NCBI GenBank assembly: GCA_019449655.1
Contig: JAHQXD010000003.1
Location: forward strand, 388,577 to 452,576
Source: Ferrigenium straubiae
Lineage (GTDB): Bacteria; Pseudomonadota; Gammaproteobacteria; Burkholderiales; Gallionellaceae
Reading direction: 5' to 3'
DNA length: 64,000 nucleotides
Part shown: piece by piece, positions 1-9,066 of the stretch
Layout of the letters: every line of letters starts with the position of its first letter
Numbering within the stretch: position 1 is the stretch's first letter
Notes under the pieces: model-generated
The model's database searches: none
Told to the model about the DNA's origin: nothing
What the model saw: only the letters and a program-made list of their open reading frames with translations
Position numbers and translations under genes: made by a program

Positions 1-76
1 GCCTTCTTTTTGGTTACTTTTTCTTGGCGACGCAAGAAAAAGTGACTAGCTGCCGGGCTACCCCCGGCGGTTTTGG
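1..76. repeat. Dispersed structured repeat, partial copy 1
   Basis: Almost identical to the sequence at 36691-36766, so this is a dispersed repeat cut by the window edge. It forms two hairpins. The first has arms at 16-25 and 34-43 around the loop GGCGACGC, and the second pairs GCCGGG (52-57) with CCCGGC (63-68). The arms of the first stem differ between the two copies but remain complementary. No gene is supported in 1-159; the downstream neighbour of the regulator (often hemC in related genomes) lies outside the window. Confidence 0.8.
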
Positions 77-159
77 GTTTGATTGTCTGGATTCCGGCCT
101 GCGCCGGAATGACGGTTGCCCTTCGATGCCTCAGGGCGAACGGCTGATTCACGACAACC

Positions 160-960
160 TCAACTAAACTCCTTCACGATATGCTGCTGCCTCCGGCTGA
201 TCGCCAGCAACTCCTCCAGCCCTTTCAGCTTCACCATCCACCCGCTCCCCTCACCTTCCTCGCTGCCCTTCTCGAAGCCCGCTATCGCCTCCTTTGCCAC
301 CAGGCAGTTGCGGTGCACGCGCACGAAGCGCGTGGCGAATTCCTTCTCCAGCGCGGAGAGCGATTCTTCGAGCAGGTATTCGTGCTCGGCGGTGCGCACG
401 GTGACGTACTTCAGCTCGGCGCGCAGGAACAGCACCTGCTCGATGGGCACGAGGTGGATCTTGCCGCGCTCGTGGATGGATAGGAATTTGCGCGGCTCGG
501 GGAGCAGGTCGCGCAGCACCTCGGTCTGCACCGGCACGACTTCGCGCGCGCGGGTGAGCGATTCAAACAGCCGCTTCAGTCGGATCGGCTTGAGCAGATA
601 GTCGATGGCATGCACCTCGAAGGCCTTGATCGCGTAGGTGTCGTAAGCGGTGGTGAAGATGATGACGGGCGGCCACTTCGCCACGCCCCCTTCGGCTGTG
701 CCCAGGATAGGCCTGGGCATCTTCTGGATATGCTGCGCAAGCTCGATGCCGTCCATCTGCGGCATGCGGATGTCCAGCAGCACCACGTCGACGGGCACCT
801 CCATCAGCAGGTCCAGCGCCTCCTGGCCGTTGCCCGCCTCGCCCACCACCTCCAGCGCCAGCTGGTCGCTGCAATCGTGCAGCAGGTCGCGCAGGCGGCT
901 GCGCGCGGGCGGCTCGTCGTCCACGATGAGGATGCGCAGGGGCAGTTCGACGGTGCTCAT
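160..960 (-). CDS. LytTR-family response regulator (AlgR-like)
   Basis: 266-residue two-component regulator. An N-terminal receiver (about residues 8-130) has the acidic pair D14/D15 in IVDDE, phospho-acceptor D63 in LLDIRMP, the T/A switch in FTTAYD and K124 in LLKP. A LytTR DNA-binding domain follows (about 160-262, with FLSIHERGKIHLV and FVRVHRNCLV). It is the likely partner of the kinase gene just upstream, whose stop codon overlaps its ATG by 4 nt (ATGA). The start is chosen at [16 protein letters not shown]; the frame stays open further upstream but only inside the kinase gene. Residues 82-96 look like extra sequence between helix 3 and strand 4 of the receiver, encoded by a palindromic repeat (see findings). 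The AlgR-like assignment rests on domain order and the argH neighbourhood. Confidence 0.9.
   Translation of the reverse strand: MSTVELPLRILIVDDEPPARSRLRDLLHDCSDQLALEVVGEAGNGQEALDLLMEVPVDVVLLDIRMPQMDGIELAQHIQKMPRPILGTAEGGVAKWPPVIIFTTAYDTYAIKAFEVHAIDYLLKPIRLKRLFESLTRAREVVPVQTEVLRDLLPEPRKFLSIHERGKIHLVPIEQVLFLRAELKYVTVRTAEHEYLLEESLSALEKEFATRFVRVHRNCLVAKEAIAGFEKGSEEGEGSGWMVKLKGLEELLAISRRQQHIVKEFS
673..719. repeat. Palindromic repeat inserted in frame in the response regulator
   Basis: An inverted repeat (TGCCCAGG at 699-706, CCTGGGCA at 712-719) lies inside the receiver domain. The adjoining bases (cttcgg...aggatagg) resemble the cttcgacaggctcaggacagg family seen at 61036-61062 and 50511-50600. 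It adds about 13-15 residues between QKMP and PPVIIFTTAYD without breaking the frame. Confidence 0.65.
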
Positions 961-2000
961 AGGGTTTGCTCCTTCATGTACGGCAATGTGATTTCGACGC
1001 GGTAGAAGTCCGCGCCGTTCTCGACCTTGTAGCGCGCCTCGACGTCGAACAGCAGGGCGAGGCGCTCGCGGATGTTCTGCAGCGCCATCTTGTTGCCGGA
1101 ATGCGGCGCGGCCTCGCGCGCCGTGCAGGGATTCTCCACCCCGATCCGCAACTCGTCGCCGCTGCGGTACAGCGCGACGGTGATGCTGCCGCCCTGCGGC
1201 AACGGCTCGATGCCGTGGTACACGGCGTTTTCCAGCAGCGGCTGCAGCAGCAGCGGCGGAATCAGCGCATCGTCCGGCACGTCCCGGATTTGCCAATCCA
1301 CGCGCAGCCGTTCGCCCATGCGCAATTGCTCCAGGGCGATGTATCGCCTGCCCAGCTCGATCTCCTGGCGCAACGGCACGAAGTCCTGCGCCTCCGCCAT
1401 CGCCATGCGGAACAGGTCGGACATATCCTCCAGCGCGGCCTCGGCCTGTTTTGGCTGGGCGCGCACGATGCTGAGCACGGCGTTGATGGTGTTGAACAGG
1501 AAGTGCGGCCGGATGCGCGCACGCAACACCTGCAGGCGCGCCTCGTGCAGGGCGCGCGACAGCACCTGGCTGCGCCAGCGGAAATACACCAGCAGGATGC
1601 CGCACACCAGCACGCTGAGCAACAGGTAGCGCACCGCGTCAAACCAGCCGCCGTCGCGCTCCAGCGGGCGATACAGATCGCCGCCGAAATAATAGGTGGC
1701 CAGCGTCACCACCGCCGCGAGAGCGCTCACCGCCAGTGCGCCGCGCCAATAGGCAAGCCGGGCCAGCCACGGCTGCGCCGCCCACAGCAGCAACAGGCAG
1801 GAGAGCAGCACCGGCGTGAGCAGTGTGGCGATCTGCATCATGCGCGACATCACGTCCGCCCATCCATACGCCTGCAGCAGCGCCTGCAGCAGTGCCAGGC
1901 CGTTGCTGATCAGCAGGATGCGCAAGGTCACGCCGAGGTTGCGAAAGTTGGGCAACGCGTCGGGCAGGGTGTTTTGTTTTATACTGCGCGCCTTATTCAT
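957..2000 (-). CDS. LytS/AlgZ-type sensor histidine kinase
   Basis: 347-residue membrane kinase. Several hydrophobic segments (roughly residues 25-45, 55-75, 85-105 and 122-140) form the membrane part. The His_kinase domain follows with [12 protein letters not shown], phospho-acceptor H166, and an HATPase domain with the N-box [12 protein letters not shown] (about 250) and a shortened G region. The HFLFN signature is that of the LytS/YehU/AlgZ family, which partners LytTR regulators, as here. Its 3' end overlaps the regulator by 4 nt, so the two are translationally coupled. It is divergent from argH with about 43 bp between starts, and the argH -10 motif falls inside its first codons. The signal is unknown. 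Confidence 0.9.
   Translation of the reverse strand: MNKARSIKQNTLPDALPNFRNLGVTLRILLISNGLALLQALLQAYGWADVMSRMMQIATLLTPVLLSCLLLLWAAQPWLARLAYWRGALAVSALAAVVTLATYYFGGDLYRPLERDGGWFDAVRYLLLSVLVCGILLVYFRWRSQVLSRALHEARLQVLRARIRPHFLFNTINAVLSIVRAQPKQAEAALEDMSDLFRMAMAEAQDFVPLRQEIELGRRYIALEQLRMGERLRVDWQIRDVPDDALIPPLLLQPLLENAVYHGIEPLPQGGSITVALYRSGDELRIGVENPCTAREAAPHSGNKMALQNIRERLALLFDVEARYKVENGADFYRVEITLPYMKEQTL
1980..1992 (+). promoter_or_regulatory. Putative -10 element with GCGCGCC discriminator for argH
   Basis: TATACT is followed directly by GCGCGCC, about 52 bp before the argH ATG. The same arrangement precedes metK and the gene at 44918. No convincing -35 element was found. Confidence 0.45.
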
Positions 2001-2043
2001 GGCGGGAAATCTTACCGTTTTTCGGGGACAAGTGGGGGCGGCA

Positions 2044-3429
2044 ATGCAAGATAAAGATACCTGGTCGGGGCGATTCTCGGAGCCGGTGGCGGAACTGGTG
2101 AAGCGCTACACCGCATCGGTGGACTTCGACCACAAGCTGGCCATGTTCGACATCCAGGGTTCGCGCGCGCATGCGCAGATGCTGGCCGCCTGCGGCATCA
2201 TCGGCGCGCAGGACCTGGACGACATCCGGCGCGGCCTCGCGCAGATCGAGAACGAGATCATCGTCGGCGATTTCGCCTGGTCGCTCGACCTGGAAGACGT
2301 GCACCTCAACATCGAGAAGCGCCTCACGATGCTGGTCGGCGATGCCGGCAAGCGCCTGCACACCGGGCGCTCGCGCAACGACCAGGTAGCAACCGACGTG
2401 CGCCTCTACCTGCGCAGTGCGATCGACGACCTGCTGCACCTCATCAAGGCGCTGCAGACCGCACTGCTCGACCTCGCGCAGCACCACACGCATACGATCA
2501 TGCCCGGCTTCACCCACTTGCAGGTCGCGCAGCCGGTCAGCTTCGCGCATCACCTGATGGCGTATTTCGAGATGCTCAAACGCGATGCGGAACGCCTGCA
2601 GGATGCGCGCCGCCGCGTGAACCGCCTGCCGCTTGGCGCGGCGGCGCTGGCCGGCACCAGCTACCCGATCAAGCGCGAGATGGTGGCTGAATTGCTGGGC
2701 TTCGAAGGCGTCTGCGAAAATTCGCTGGATGCGGTTTCGGATCGCGACTTCGCGATCGAATTCACCGCCTGTGCCGCACTGATCATGACGCATTTGTCGC
2801 GTTTCTCCGAGGAACTGATCCTGTGGATGAGCCCGCGCTTCGGCTTCATCGACATCGCCGACCGCTTCTGTACCGGATCAAGCATCATGCCGCAGAAGAA
2901 AAACCCCGACGTGCCGGAACTGGTGCGCGGCAAGACCGGGCGCGTGAACGGCCACTTGGTCGCGCTGCTCACGCTGATGAAGGGCCAGCCGCTGGCCTAC
3001 AACAAGGACAACCAGGAAGACAAGGAGCCGCTGTTCGACACCGTGGAGACGCTGACGCAGACGCTGCGTATCTACGCCGACATGATAGGTGGCATCAAGG
3101 TCAAGCCGGAGGCCATGCGCAGCGCAGCCTTGCAGGGCTATGCCACCGCGACCGACTTGGCCGATTACCTGGTGAAGAAGGGGCTGCCGTTCCGCGATGC
3201 GCATGAGGCGGTGGCACTCGCGGTGCGCTACGCCGAACAGAAAGGCTGCGACCTCACCGACATCGGTCTTGCCGACTTGCAGCAATTCTCCGCACTCATC
3301 GATCAAGACGTGTACCAGGTGCTGTCGCTGGAAGGCTCGCTCGCCAGCCGCGACCACACCGGCGGCACCGCACCGAAACAGGTCGAAGCCGCCATCGCAC
3401 GAGCCCGCGCAAATCTCGCTAAATCCTAG
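2044..3429 (+). CDS. argH: Argininosuccinate lyase
   Basis: 461-residue enzyme of the fumarase/aspartase superfamily. It cleaves argininosuccinate to arginine and fumarate, the last step of arginine synthesis, in the cytoplasm as a homotetramer. Visible motifs are the N-terminal [20 protein letters not shown], the central [11 protein letters not shown] and the superfamily signature [12 protein letters not shown]. Length matches the family. The frame extends upstream to 1816, but homology starts at [11 protein letters not shown]; the ATG at 2044 follows a G-rich stretch (gtgggggcgg) as a weak ribosome site. It is transcribed divergently from the sensor kinase and followed by a hairpin region and no further plus-strand gene. 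Confidence 0.97.
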   Translation: MQDKDTWSGRFSEPVAELVKRYTASVDFDHKLAMFDIQGSRAHAQMLAACGIIGAQDLDDIRRGLAQIENEIIVGDFAWSLDLEDVHLNIEKRLTMLVGDAGKRLHTGRSRNDQVATDVRLYLRSAIDDLLHLIKALQTALLDLAQHHTHTIMPGFTHLQVAQPVSFAHHLMAYFEMLKRDAERLQDARRRVNRLPLGAAALAGTSYPIKREMVAELLGFEGVCENSLDAVSDRDFAIEFTACAALIMTHLSRFSEELILWMSPRFGFIDIADRFCTGSSIMPQKKNPDVPELVRGKTGRVNGHLVALLTLMKGQPLAYNKDNQEDKEPLFDTVETLTQTLRIYADMIGGIKVKPEAMRSAALQGYATATDLADYLVKKGLPFRDAHEAVALAVRYAEQKGCDLTDIGLADLQQFSALIDQDVYQVLSLEGSLASRDHTGGTAPKQVEAAIARARANLAKS

Positions 3430-3473
3430 GCAAAAAAATGGGCGACCAGGGGTCGCCCAAATAGGAGGAGAGT

Positions 3474-3503
3474 ATGAAAAGTAGAGTTGTTACCAACATC
3501 TAA
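3474..3503 (+). CDS. Nine-codon mini-ORF (MKSRVVTNI) with strong ribosome site
   Basis: ATG at 3474 lies 4-5 nt after an AGGAGGAG ribosome-binding site, the best-looking one nearby, and the reading frame ends after nine residues. A downstream CTCCTCC could mask the ribosome site, which suggests a regulated leader or a small RNA rather than a functional peptide. I do not recognise it. That it is translated is inference from the ribosome site alone. Confidence 0.35.
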   Translation: MKSRVVTNI

Positions 3504-3678
3504 CCCAGACACTCGGAGCGGACTATATCCACTCCTCCCTCCAATTCATATATGTAAAAATACCTATATATTTCGGCCTAGTCATTTCGGATAGCCCATC
3601 GGCCTAGTTCTTTTGAAATGCTTGCTTTACCCTTTGCCGGGGATGTTTTGACCAAAACAGCTTGTACCCCTGCAAATT

Positions 3679-3710
3679 GAAGCGGCGCCCGAGGGCGCCG
3701 CTTCGTTATT
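3679..3710. terminator. Putative bidirectional terminator between argH and grxD
   Basis: Perfect 12-bp stem (arms 3679-3690 and 3693-3704) between the convergent argH and grxD genes, followed by a short T-rich tract on the plus strand. The weak T run lowers confidence. Confidence 0.6.
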
Positions 3711-3734
3711 CAGGGCTGGAGGATTGCCCGAAAA

Positions 3735-4052
3735 TCAGGCGTTTTCCAGCAACTGCTTGAGTTCACCGCTCTGGTACATCTCGGTCATGATGTCCGAGCC
3801 GCCGACGAATTCGCCCCCGATGTAAAGCTGCGGGATAGTCGGCCAGTTGGCGTAATCCTTAATCCCCTGACGGATTTCCTCGTCCCGCAGCACATCCACG
3901 GTGAACAGGTCTTTCACGTCCAGTGCCTTCAGGATGCGTATTGCGTTGCCGGAAAAACCGCATTGCGGAAACTGCGGGGTGCCCTTCATGTACAGCACCA
4001 CCGGGTGCGTGGTGACTTGCTCGTGGATGCGTTGCCGGACGTCTGTGCTCAT
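3735..4052 (-). CDS. grxD: Monothiol glutaredoxin, Grx4/GrxD type
   Basis: 105-residue CGFS glutaredoxin. This class carries and transfers [2Fe-2S] clusters with glutathione and BolA-type partners in the cytoplasm. The active site reads PQCGFSGNAIRIL (Cys near residue 32), with WPTIPQLYIGGEFVGGSDI following; these form the glutathione and cis-Pro region (TIPQ). Length is typical of single-domain GrxD. It stands alone on the minus strand, convergent with argH, between two terminator-like hairpins. The start follows from the conserved N-terminus. Confidence 0.96.
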   Translation of the reverse strand: MSTDVRQRIHEQVTTHPVVLYMKGTPQFPQCGFSGNAIRILKALDVKDLFTVDVLRDEEIRQGIKDYANWPTIPQLYIGGEFVGGSDIMTEMYQSGELKQLLENA

Positions 4053-4114
4053 GGTGTTTTTACCTGAATTAAATGGTCAGGAATTCTATTGGCGCGAAGA
4101 ATACCGCGTCAAGC

Positions 4115-4153
4115 ATAAAAAAACGGGCGTCCGAAGATGCCCGCCTGTTTTTC
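4115..4153 (-). terminator. Rho-independent terminator of the porin gene
   Basis: Read on the minus strand, a GGGCATC/GACGCCC-type stem (one wobble pair) is followed by a run of seven T, just after the porin stop codon. Confidence 0.8.
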
Positions 4154-4171
4154 CGGAACGGTCGAACCGGA

Positions 4172-5458
4172 TCAGAAGGAATGCCTCATGCCGAGGGAAA
4201 CCACGGAAGGGGAAGCTCCCACGCCGTTGATCGTCGCATTTCCGGTGGTGGCCGAGGTCTGCGAGAAACCATAGCTCGCGCCGGAGTCGTTGCTGATGCG
4301 CGAATAGTTCGCGTACAGCTTGGTGCGCTTGGTCAGGCCGTGGTCGTAGCCCAGGCTGAACTGGCTCGCGCCGGTGTTGGCGGTGTTGCCCACCTGGCCG
4401 GCCTTGCCGTAGGCAAGCTTGATGGCGTCCTTGCCGAACTTGTACTGGCCGGTGAGCCAGTAGGCGTTGTGGCCGAAGCAGTCGCTCCCGGCAGGATTGG
4501 CCGCACAGGGGGCAACCCCTCCCAGGTTGTCGCTGGTTTTCTCATAGACAAGCCCCAAGATAAAGGCATCCATCGTATAGCCCGCGCCCAGCTTCCAGGC
4601 CGATTCCTTGCCGCCGGCACGGACAGTGTCGAGCATGTGCTCCTCATAACCCAGCGAACCGAAGAAGGGCGCGGCGTCATATATACCCGCCACACTCACA
4701 ATGTTGGACTTGGCCTGCGCGGCGGTGGTGTTGCCTTCCGCCGTGTTGGCATAGGCGGCGATACCGCTGAACCCATTCACGGACGGGCTGGTGTAGGAAA
4801 TGGTGTCGGTCGGGCGGCCATCGAAAGCCGTATTGGCGGACTTGAGGGCGACCCCGCCCATCAGAGCGCGGTTGTCGGCGATACTGTCGGCGAACGGGTC
4901 CAGCCTGCGCGTGGCCAGCTTGTAGGGGGTGTCGTAACGCCCCAGCAGCACGGTGCCCGCGCTGTCGCTCTTCAGGCCGACGAAAGAGTTGCGGGTGGCG
5001 AAAGTGCCGCCGGCGTTATCAATGTTGATCTGCTGCTCGATCTGCCAGATCGCCGCGAGGCCGTCGTCCAGTGCTTCCGAGCCCTTGAAGCCGATGCGCG
5101 AGACGTTGCTCGACACGTTGCCCTTGCTGACGCCCGCCACGCCTGCGGCAGAGGCGCCGGTATTGATCCTGTCGTAGGAGAGGTCAATCTGGCCGTAGAA
5201 GGTCACGCCGGAAGAGGTGTTCAGGCTGGCAGGCGCGCTGGCCGTGGCGCTCTTGGCTGCGGCCGCTCCCGCGCTCGCGGTTGCCTGGGCCGGTGCCGTG
5301 TTCTTGCGCTCGATTTCGCGCTCCAGCGCGCGGATTTTCTGATCCAGTTCCTGCACCATGGTGCGCAGTTTTTCCAGCTCGGCCTTGTCGGTCTCGGCAA
5401 ATGCCACGGGGGCTGTGAGCGCCAGAGCGATCGCCAGCACAATACTTTTCTTCTGCAT
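4172..5458 (-). CDS. Outer-membrane porin with N-terminal coiled coil
   Basis: 428 residues. The signal peptide is MQKKSIVLAIALALTAPVAFA, and the mature protein begins with a charged heptad-like helix (about 23-52, ELEKLRTMVQELDQKIRALE), then an Ala-rich linker and a long beta-barrel region starting SGVTFYGQIDLSYD. It ends in an aromatic residue (SLGMRHSF), the usual outer-membrane insertion signal. Repeated barrel-like stretches (FKGSEALDDGL, FVGLKSDSAGTVLLGRYDTPY) match the trimeric Gram-negative porin family of betaproteobacteria. It is expected to let small solutes diffuse across the outer membrane. A clear ribosome site (gaggagtg) precedes the ATG and a terminator follows; it is monocistronic. 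Confidence 0.93.
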   Translation of the reverse strand: MQKKSIVLAIALALTAPVAFAETDKAELEKLRTMVQELDQKIRALEREIERKNTAPAQATASAGAAAAKSATASAPASLNTSSGVTFYGQIDLSYDRINTGASAAGVAGVSKGNVSSNVSRIGFKGSEALDDGLAAIWQIEQQINIDNAGGTFATRNSFVGLKSDSAGTVLLGRYDTPYKLATRRLDPFADSIADNRALMGGVALKSANTAFDGRPTDTISYTSPSVNGFSGIAAYANTAEGNTTAAQAKSNIVSVAGIYDAAPFFGSLGYEEHMLDTVRAGGKESAWKLGAGYTMDAFILGLVYEKTSDNLGGVAPCAANPAGSDCFGHNAYWLTGQYKFGKDAIKLAYGKAGQVGNTANTGASQFSLGYDHGLTKRTKLYANYSRISNDSGASYGFSQTSATTGNATINGVGASPSVVSLGMRHSF

Positions 5459-5692
5459 GTAACACTCCTCAGGTCTGTTTATATCGGCTGCCTAGTCCGC
5501 CGGCCGTTGGAAAAACCGCCGACGAAAACTCAGGTGCGGATTATCCGCATCACGAAAGGCGCCGCAAGGTGAATAGTGCAGATTTAACAAAAAATTCACA
5601 CAACGCACCGGGGGCGGCGATTTTCCGCCGCCGAGCCGTCGTCCGCGGCCGATATGCTATGCTCCGCGCGACTTTTCTTCCGACGATACGCG

Positions 5693-7621
5693 ATGAGGCG
5701 CTTCTTTTATTTTTGCCTGCTGATAGCCTCGCCCGCGCTGGCCGACCAGACTGCGGACTTCCTCGCCGCGCGCGATGCATTCCGCGCCGGAGATGCGGCA
5801 AAACTGGAACGTTCCGCACAACGACTGAAAAACACGCCGCTGGAGGTGTACGCCAGCTATTACCGGCTGCGCCTCGGCCTGGAAAAGGCCGACGCAGGCG
5901 CGGTGAAGGATTTCCTTTCCCGCCCGGAAGACACGCCGATGATCGACCGGTTGCGCGGCGAATGGCTCAAGGCACTCGGCAGGAAACAACAATGGGAACT
6001 GTTTGATGCGGAATATCCGCGCCTGCTCGGCGAGGATGCCGAACTGACCTGCTATGCCCTGCAATCGCGCCGCCGCAGCCAGGAGCAGGAGGCGTTGAGC
6101 GAAGCGCGCCGGTTGTGGTTCAACGGCAAGGGGCTGCCGGACAGTTGCGGCCCGCTGTTCGAGGCTGCGCTGGCCGCCGGCATCATCGGTGAACCGGATG
6201 TCTGGCAGCGGCTGCGCCTCGCGCTCGAAGCGGGCAACGTGTCGCTTGCCAAGCAGCTCACCGCGCGCCTGAGCGGCAACTATGCGGTGTCGTCCGCCGC
6301 ATTGGAAGTTGCGGCGACCGATGCGGAGCGTTACCTGGAAAGACCGGCGCTGGACAGGAAAAACGGCGATGGCCAGCGTGTTGTTGCCCTATTCGCCCTG
6401 CACCGCCTGGCCAAGCAGTCCCCCGACCTCGCCGTGGCGCGCTGGGAAAAAATCGCGTCTCATTTCCCCGACGCGGAGCGGCATTATTTTTACGGCTGGC
6501 TGGCCTACGAGGCGGCGCGCAAACTGGATAAGCGCGCGACACAATGGTTCAAGGCTGCGGCTGACACACCGCTCAACGAACAGCAGTCGGCCTGGCGCGT
6601 ACGCGCCGCCTTGCGCGCGCAGGACTGGCCCGAAGTGCTGGCGGCCATCGATGCGATGGGCGAGACGCAGCAGAGCGAGCCTGCCTGGCGTTACTGGAAA
6701 GCGCGCGCGCTGCAGGCCATGGGCAAGCCCGCCGAAGCCGAACGGCTGTTCATGGCGCTGGGCAACGAATACCATTTCTACGGACAACTGGCGGGAGAGG
6801 AGCTGATCGGTGCGCCGGTAGCGGCCAGGACGACGGCCTACAAGCCCCACAGACAGGATATCGCGGCGATGCAATCCCTGCCCGGCATCCAGCGCACGCT
6901 TGCCTTGTATCGCCTGGACATGCGCAGCGAGGCATTGAAGGAGTGGAACTGGGCGATACGCAACTTCAACGACCAGGAGCTGCTCACTGCCGCGGAGATC
7001 GCACGGCGCAACGAAATGTACGACCGCGCCATCGGCGCGGCGGACCGCACCGTCAATATGCATGATTTCAGCCTGCGCTACCTTGCGCCCTATCGCGAGG
7101 TGTTGCACGCGCATATCCAGGAGCATGGGCTGGAAGAGGCGTGGGTGTATGGCCTGATGCGCCAGGAAAGCCGCTTTGCAACAACGGCCAAGTCCGAAGT
7201 CGGCGCGGCCGGCCTGATGCAGATCATGCCGGCGACGGCGCGCTGGGTAGCGAAGAAGCTCGGCCTGAAAAGCTATCACCAGTCGCTGATCCACCAGATC
7301 GACACCAACCTGCGTCTCGGCACCTACTATATGAAGACCGTACTGTCATGGTTCGACGACAGCCCCGTGCTGGCCTCGGCGGCTTACAATGCCGGGCCGG
7401 GCAGAGCGCGCCTATGGCGCGGCGACCAGGCGCTGGAAGGCGCGATCTATGCCGAGAGCATCCCGTTCGACGAGACGCGCGACTATGTGAAAAAAGTGAT
7501 GAGCAACACCATGTATTACGCCAGACAATTCGATGCGCCGCAGCGCCCGCTCAAGCAGCGGCTCGGCATCGTCGCGGGCAAGACAGCGGACAACCAGCAG
7601 GCCATTCCCGATGAGAAGTAA
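5693..7621 (+). CDS. slt: Soluble lytic murein transglycosylase
   Basis: 642 residues. It cleaves the MurNAc-GlcNAc bond of peptidoglycan with formation of 1,6-anhydroMurNAc, in the periplasm. The signal peptide MRRFFYFCLLIASPALA fixes the start at 5693, although the frame is open from 5654. A long alpha-helical superhelical region (about 20-430) precedes the C-terminal SLT domain, with catalytic Glu in GLMRQESRFATTAKSEVGAAGLMQIMPATA and AYNAGPGRARLW near the end. Size and layout match Slt70. A possible -10 (TATGCT) lies at 5654-5665. The gene ends 7 nt before cca, so the two probably share a transcript. Confidence 0.95.
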   Translation: MRRFFYFCLLIASPALADQTADFLAARDAFRAGDAAKLERSAQRLKNTPLEVYASYYRLRLGLEKADAGAVKDFLSRPEDTPMIDRLRGEWLKALGRKQQWELFDAEYPRLLGEDAELTCYALQSRRRSQEQEALSEARRLWFNGKGLPDSCGPLFEAALAAGIIGEPDVWQRLRLALEAGNVSLAKQLTARLSGNYAVSSAALEVAATDAERYLERPALDRKNGDGQRVVALFALHRLAKQSPDLAVARWEKIASHFPDAERHYFYGWLAYEAARKLDKRATQWFKAAADTPLNEQQSAWRVRAALRAQDWPEVLAAIDAMGETQQSEPAWRYWKARALQAMGKPAEAERLFMALGNEYHFYGQLAGEELIGAPVAARTTAYKPHRQDIAAMQSLPGIQRTLALYRLDMRSEALKEWNWAIRNFNDQELLTAAEIARRNEMYDRAIGAADRTVNMHDFSLRYLAPYREVLHAHIQEHGLEEAWVYGLMRQESRFATTAKSEVGAAGLMQIMPATARWVAKKLGLKSYHQSLIHQIDTNLRLGTYYMKTVLSWFDDSPVLASAAYNAGPGRARLWRGDQALEGAIYAESIPFDETRDYVKKVMSNTMYYARQFDAPQRPLKQRLGIVAGKTADNQQAIPDEK

Positions 7622-7628
7622 GGCCCCG

Positions 7629-8867
7629 ATGAACAGCAAAGCCAGAATCTATTGCGTCGGCGGCGCGGTGCGCGACCGCTTGCTCGGCCTGCCGGTGCGG
7701 GACCATGACTGGGTGGTGGTCGGCAGCACGCCGGAAGAAATGGTGGCGCAAGGCTTCCAGCCGGTCGGCAAGGATTTCCCGGTGTTCCTGCATCCCGAGA
7801 CCCACGAGGAATATGCACTGGCGCGCACCGAACGCAAGACTGCGCGCGGCTACAAGGGCTTCGCTGTATACGCTGCACCGGACGTCACGCTGGAGCAGGA
7901 CCTGCTGCGCCGCGACTTCACCATCAACGCCATCGCCGAGGATGCCGACGGCAAGCTGATCGATCCGCACAACGGCGTCGCCGACCTGCGCGCCGGCATC
8001 CTGCGCCATGTCAGCGACGCGTTCGGTGAAGACCCGGTGCGCATCCTGCGCGCGGCGCGTTTCGCGGCGCGCTTCGGCTTCGCTATCGCACCGGAAACCC
8101 TGGGGCTGATGCGCCAGATGGTGGAGAACGGCGAGGTGGATGCGCTGGTTGCGGAGCGTGTCTGGCAGGAACTGGCGCGCGGCCTGATGGAAAAAACGCC
8201 GTCGCGCTTTTTCGAGACGCTGCGCAGTTGCGGCGCGCTGGCGAAAATCCTGCCCGAGGTGGACGCACTGTTCGGCGTGCCGCAGCCGGAAAACTATCAT
8301 CCAGAAATCGACAGCGGCATCCACACAATGCTGGTGGTGGACGATGCAGCGCGGTACGGTTACCCGCTGGAGGTGCGCTTCGCCGCGCTGACGCACGACC
8401 TAGGCAAGGCGACGACGCCGAAAGACATCCTGCCGCACCACATCGGGCACGAGCAGCGCGGCGCGGAACTGGTGAAGCAGCTCGCGCAGCGGCTGCGCGC
8501 GCCGAGCGAATGCCGCGACCTGGCCTTGCTCGCGGCGCGTTATCACGGCAACATCCATCGTGCCCGCGAGCTGCGTGCCGAAACCATCATCAAACTATTC
8601 CAGTCGGCGGACGCGTGGCGCAGGCCGGAACGTTTCGCGCAACTGCTGCAGGTCTGCGCTACGGACGCGCATGGCCGCACCGGCCACGAGCAGGACGGCT
8701 ATCCGCAGGCGGATTACCTGCTGCGCCTGCTGGCCGCCGCACGCGCGGTGGATGCTGGCGCAATCGCCAGCCAGTGCGCGGACGAGGCCACCATCCCGGA
8801 ACGCGTGCGCCTGGCGCGCATGGCAGCGATCGAACCAATGGTTCAACCGCGATCCGGCGCAGGCTAA
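7629..8867 (+). CDS. cca: CCA tRNA nucleotidyltransferase, multifunctional
   Basis: 412 residues. It adds or repairs the 3' CCA end of tRNAs. The N-terminal nucleotidyltransferase domain has CVGGAVRDRLLG and the catalytic acidic pair in VRDHDWVVVG, and uses RTERKTARGYKGF and LLRRDFTINAIA for nucleotide selection. A C-terminal HD domain (ALTHDLGKATTP) carries the phosphohydrolase activity of the gammaproteobacterial/betaproteobacterial-type enzyme. The start at 7629 (MNSKARIYCVGG) agrees with the family; codons upstream lie inside slt. A 7-bp stem (8882-8898) follows the stop but lacks a T run. Confidence 0.96.
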   Translation: MNSKARIYCVGGAVRDRLLGLPVRDHDWVVVGSTPEEMVAQGFQPVGKDFPVFLHPETHEEYALARTERKTARGYKGFAVYAAPDVTLEQDLLRRDFTINAIAEDADGKLIDPHNGVADLRAGILRHVSDAFGEDPVRILRAARFAARFGFAIAPETLGLMRQMVENGEVDALVAERVWQELARGLMEKTPSRFFETLRSCGALAKILPEVDALFGVPQPENYHPEIDSGIHTMLVVDDAARYGYPLEVRFAALTHDLGKATTPKDILPHHIGHEQRGAELVKQLAQRLRAPSECRDLALLAARYHGNIHRARELRAETIIKLFQSADAWRRPERFAQLLQVCATDAHGRTGHEQDGYPQADYLLRLLAAARAVDAGAIASQCADEATIPERVRLARMAAIEPMVQPRSGAG

Positions 8868-9066
8868 ATATCGTATCGCCCGGTGGCTGACAGCCACCCT
8901 GAAAACTGCTCTGCAGCCTGGCCCCAGCTTCCGGCTACACCCCTCTCCATGCAGGAATAGGGCAATTCACTTATTGCTTTTCCCGCCCATAGGTCTAGGA
9001 TTACATCACGGTGCAAGTCGTCGCACCACGCGCCGGTTCGAGCAACCTTCATGGGAGGGACAGGTC

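Larger units (their letters stand above)
3430..3734. other. Intergenic region argH-grxD with mini-ORF and hairpins
   Basis: The 305-bp gap holds, in order: a GGGCGAC/GTCGCCC hairpin (3441-3459), a strong AGGAGGAG ribosome site before a nine-codon ORF (3474-3503), a CTCCTCC stretch (about 3532-3538) able to pair with that ribosome site, two copies of TCGGCCTAG (about 3574 and 3600), and a 12-bp GC-rich hairpin at 3679-3704. No longer coding region or tRNA is seen. Confidence 0.6.

Noticed and set aside
160-1605. Response-regulator frame extended to 481 codons
   Set aside because: The upstream half lies inside the kinase gene in another frame and has no homology; the ATG at 960 with an ATGA overlap is the clear start.
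4073-5572. 499-codon plus-strand frame opposite the porin gene
   Set aside because: The porin has signal peptide, ribosome site and terminator; the opposite frame is Gly/Val/Arg-rich noise.
9005-9060. tRNA-like GGTTCGAGCAACC
   Set aside because: Neither an acceptor stem nor an anticodon arm can be built around it.
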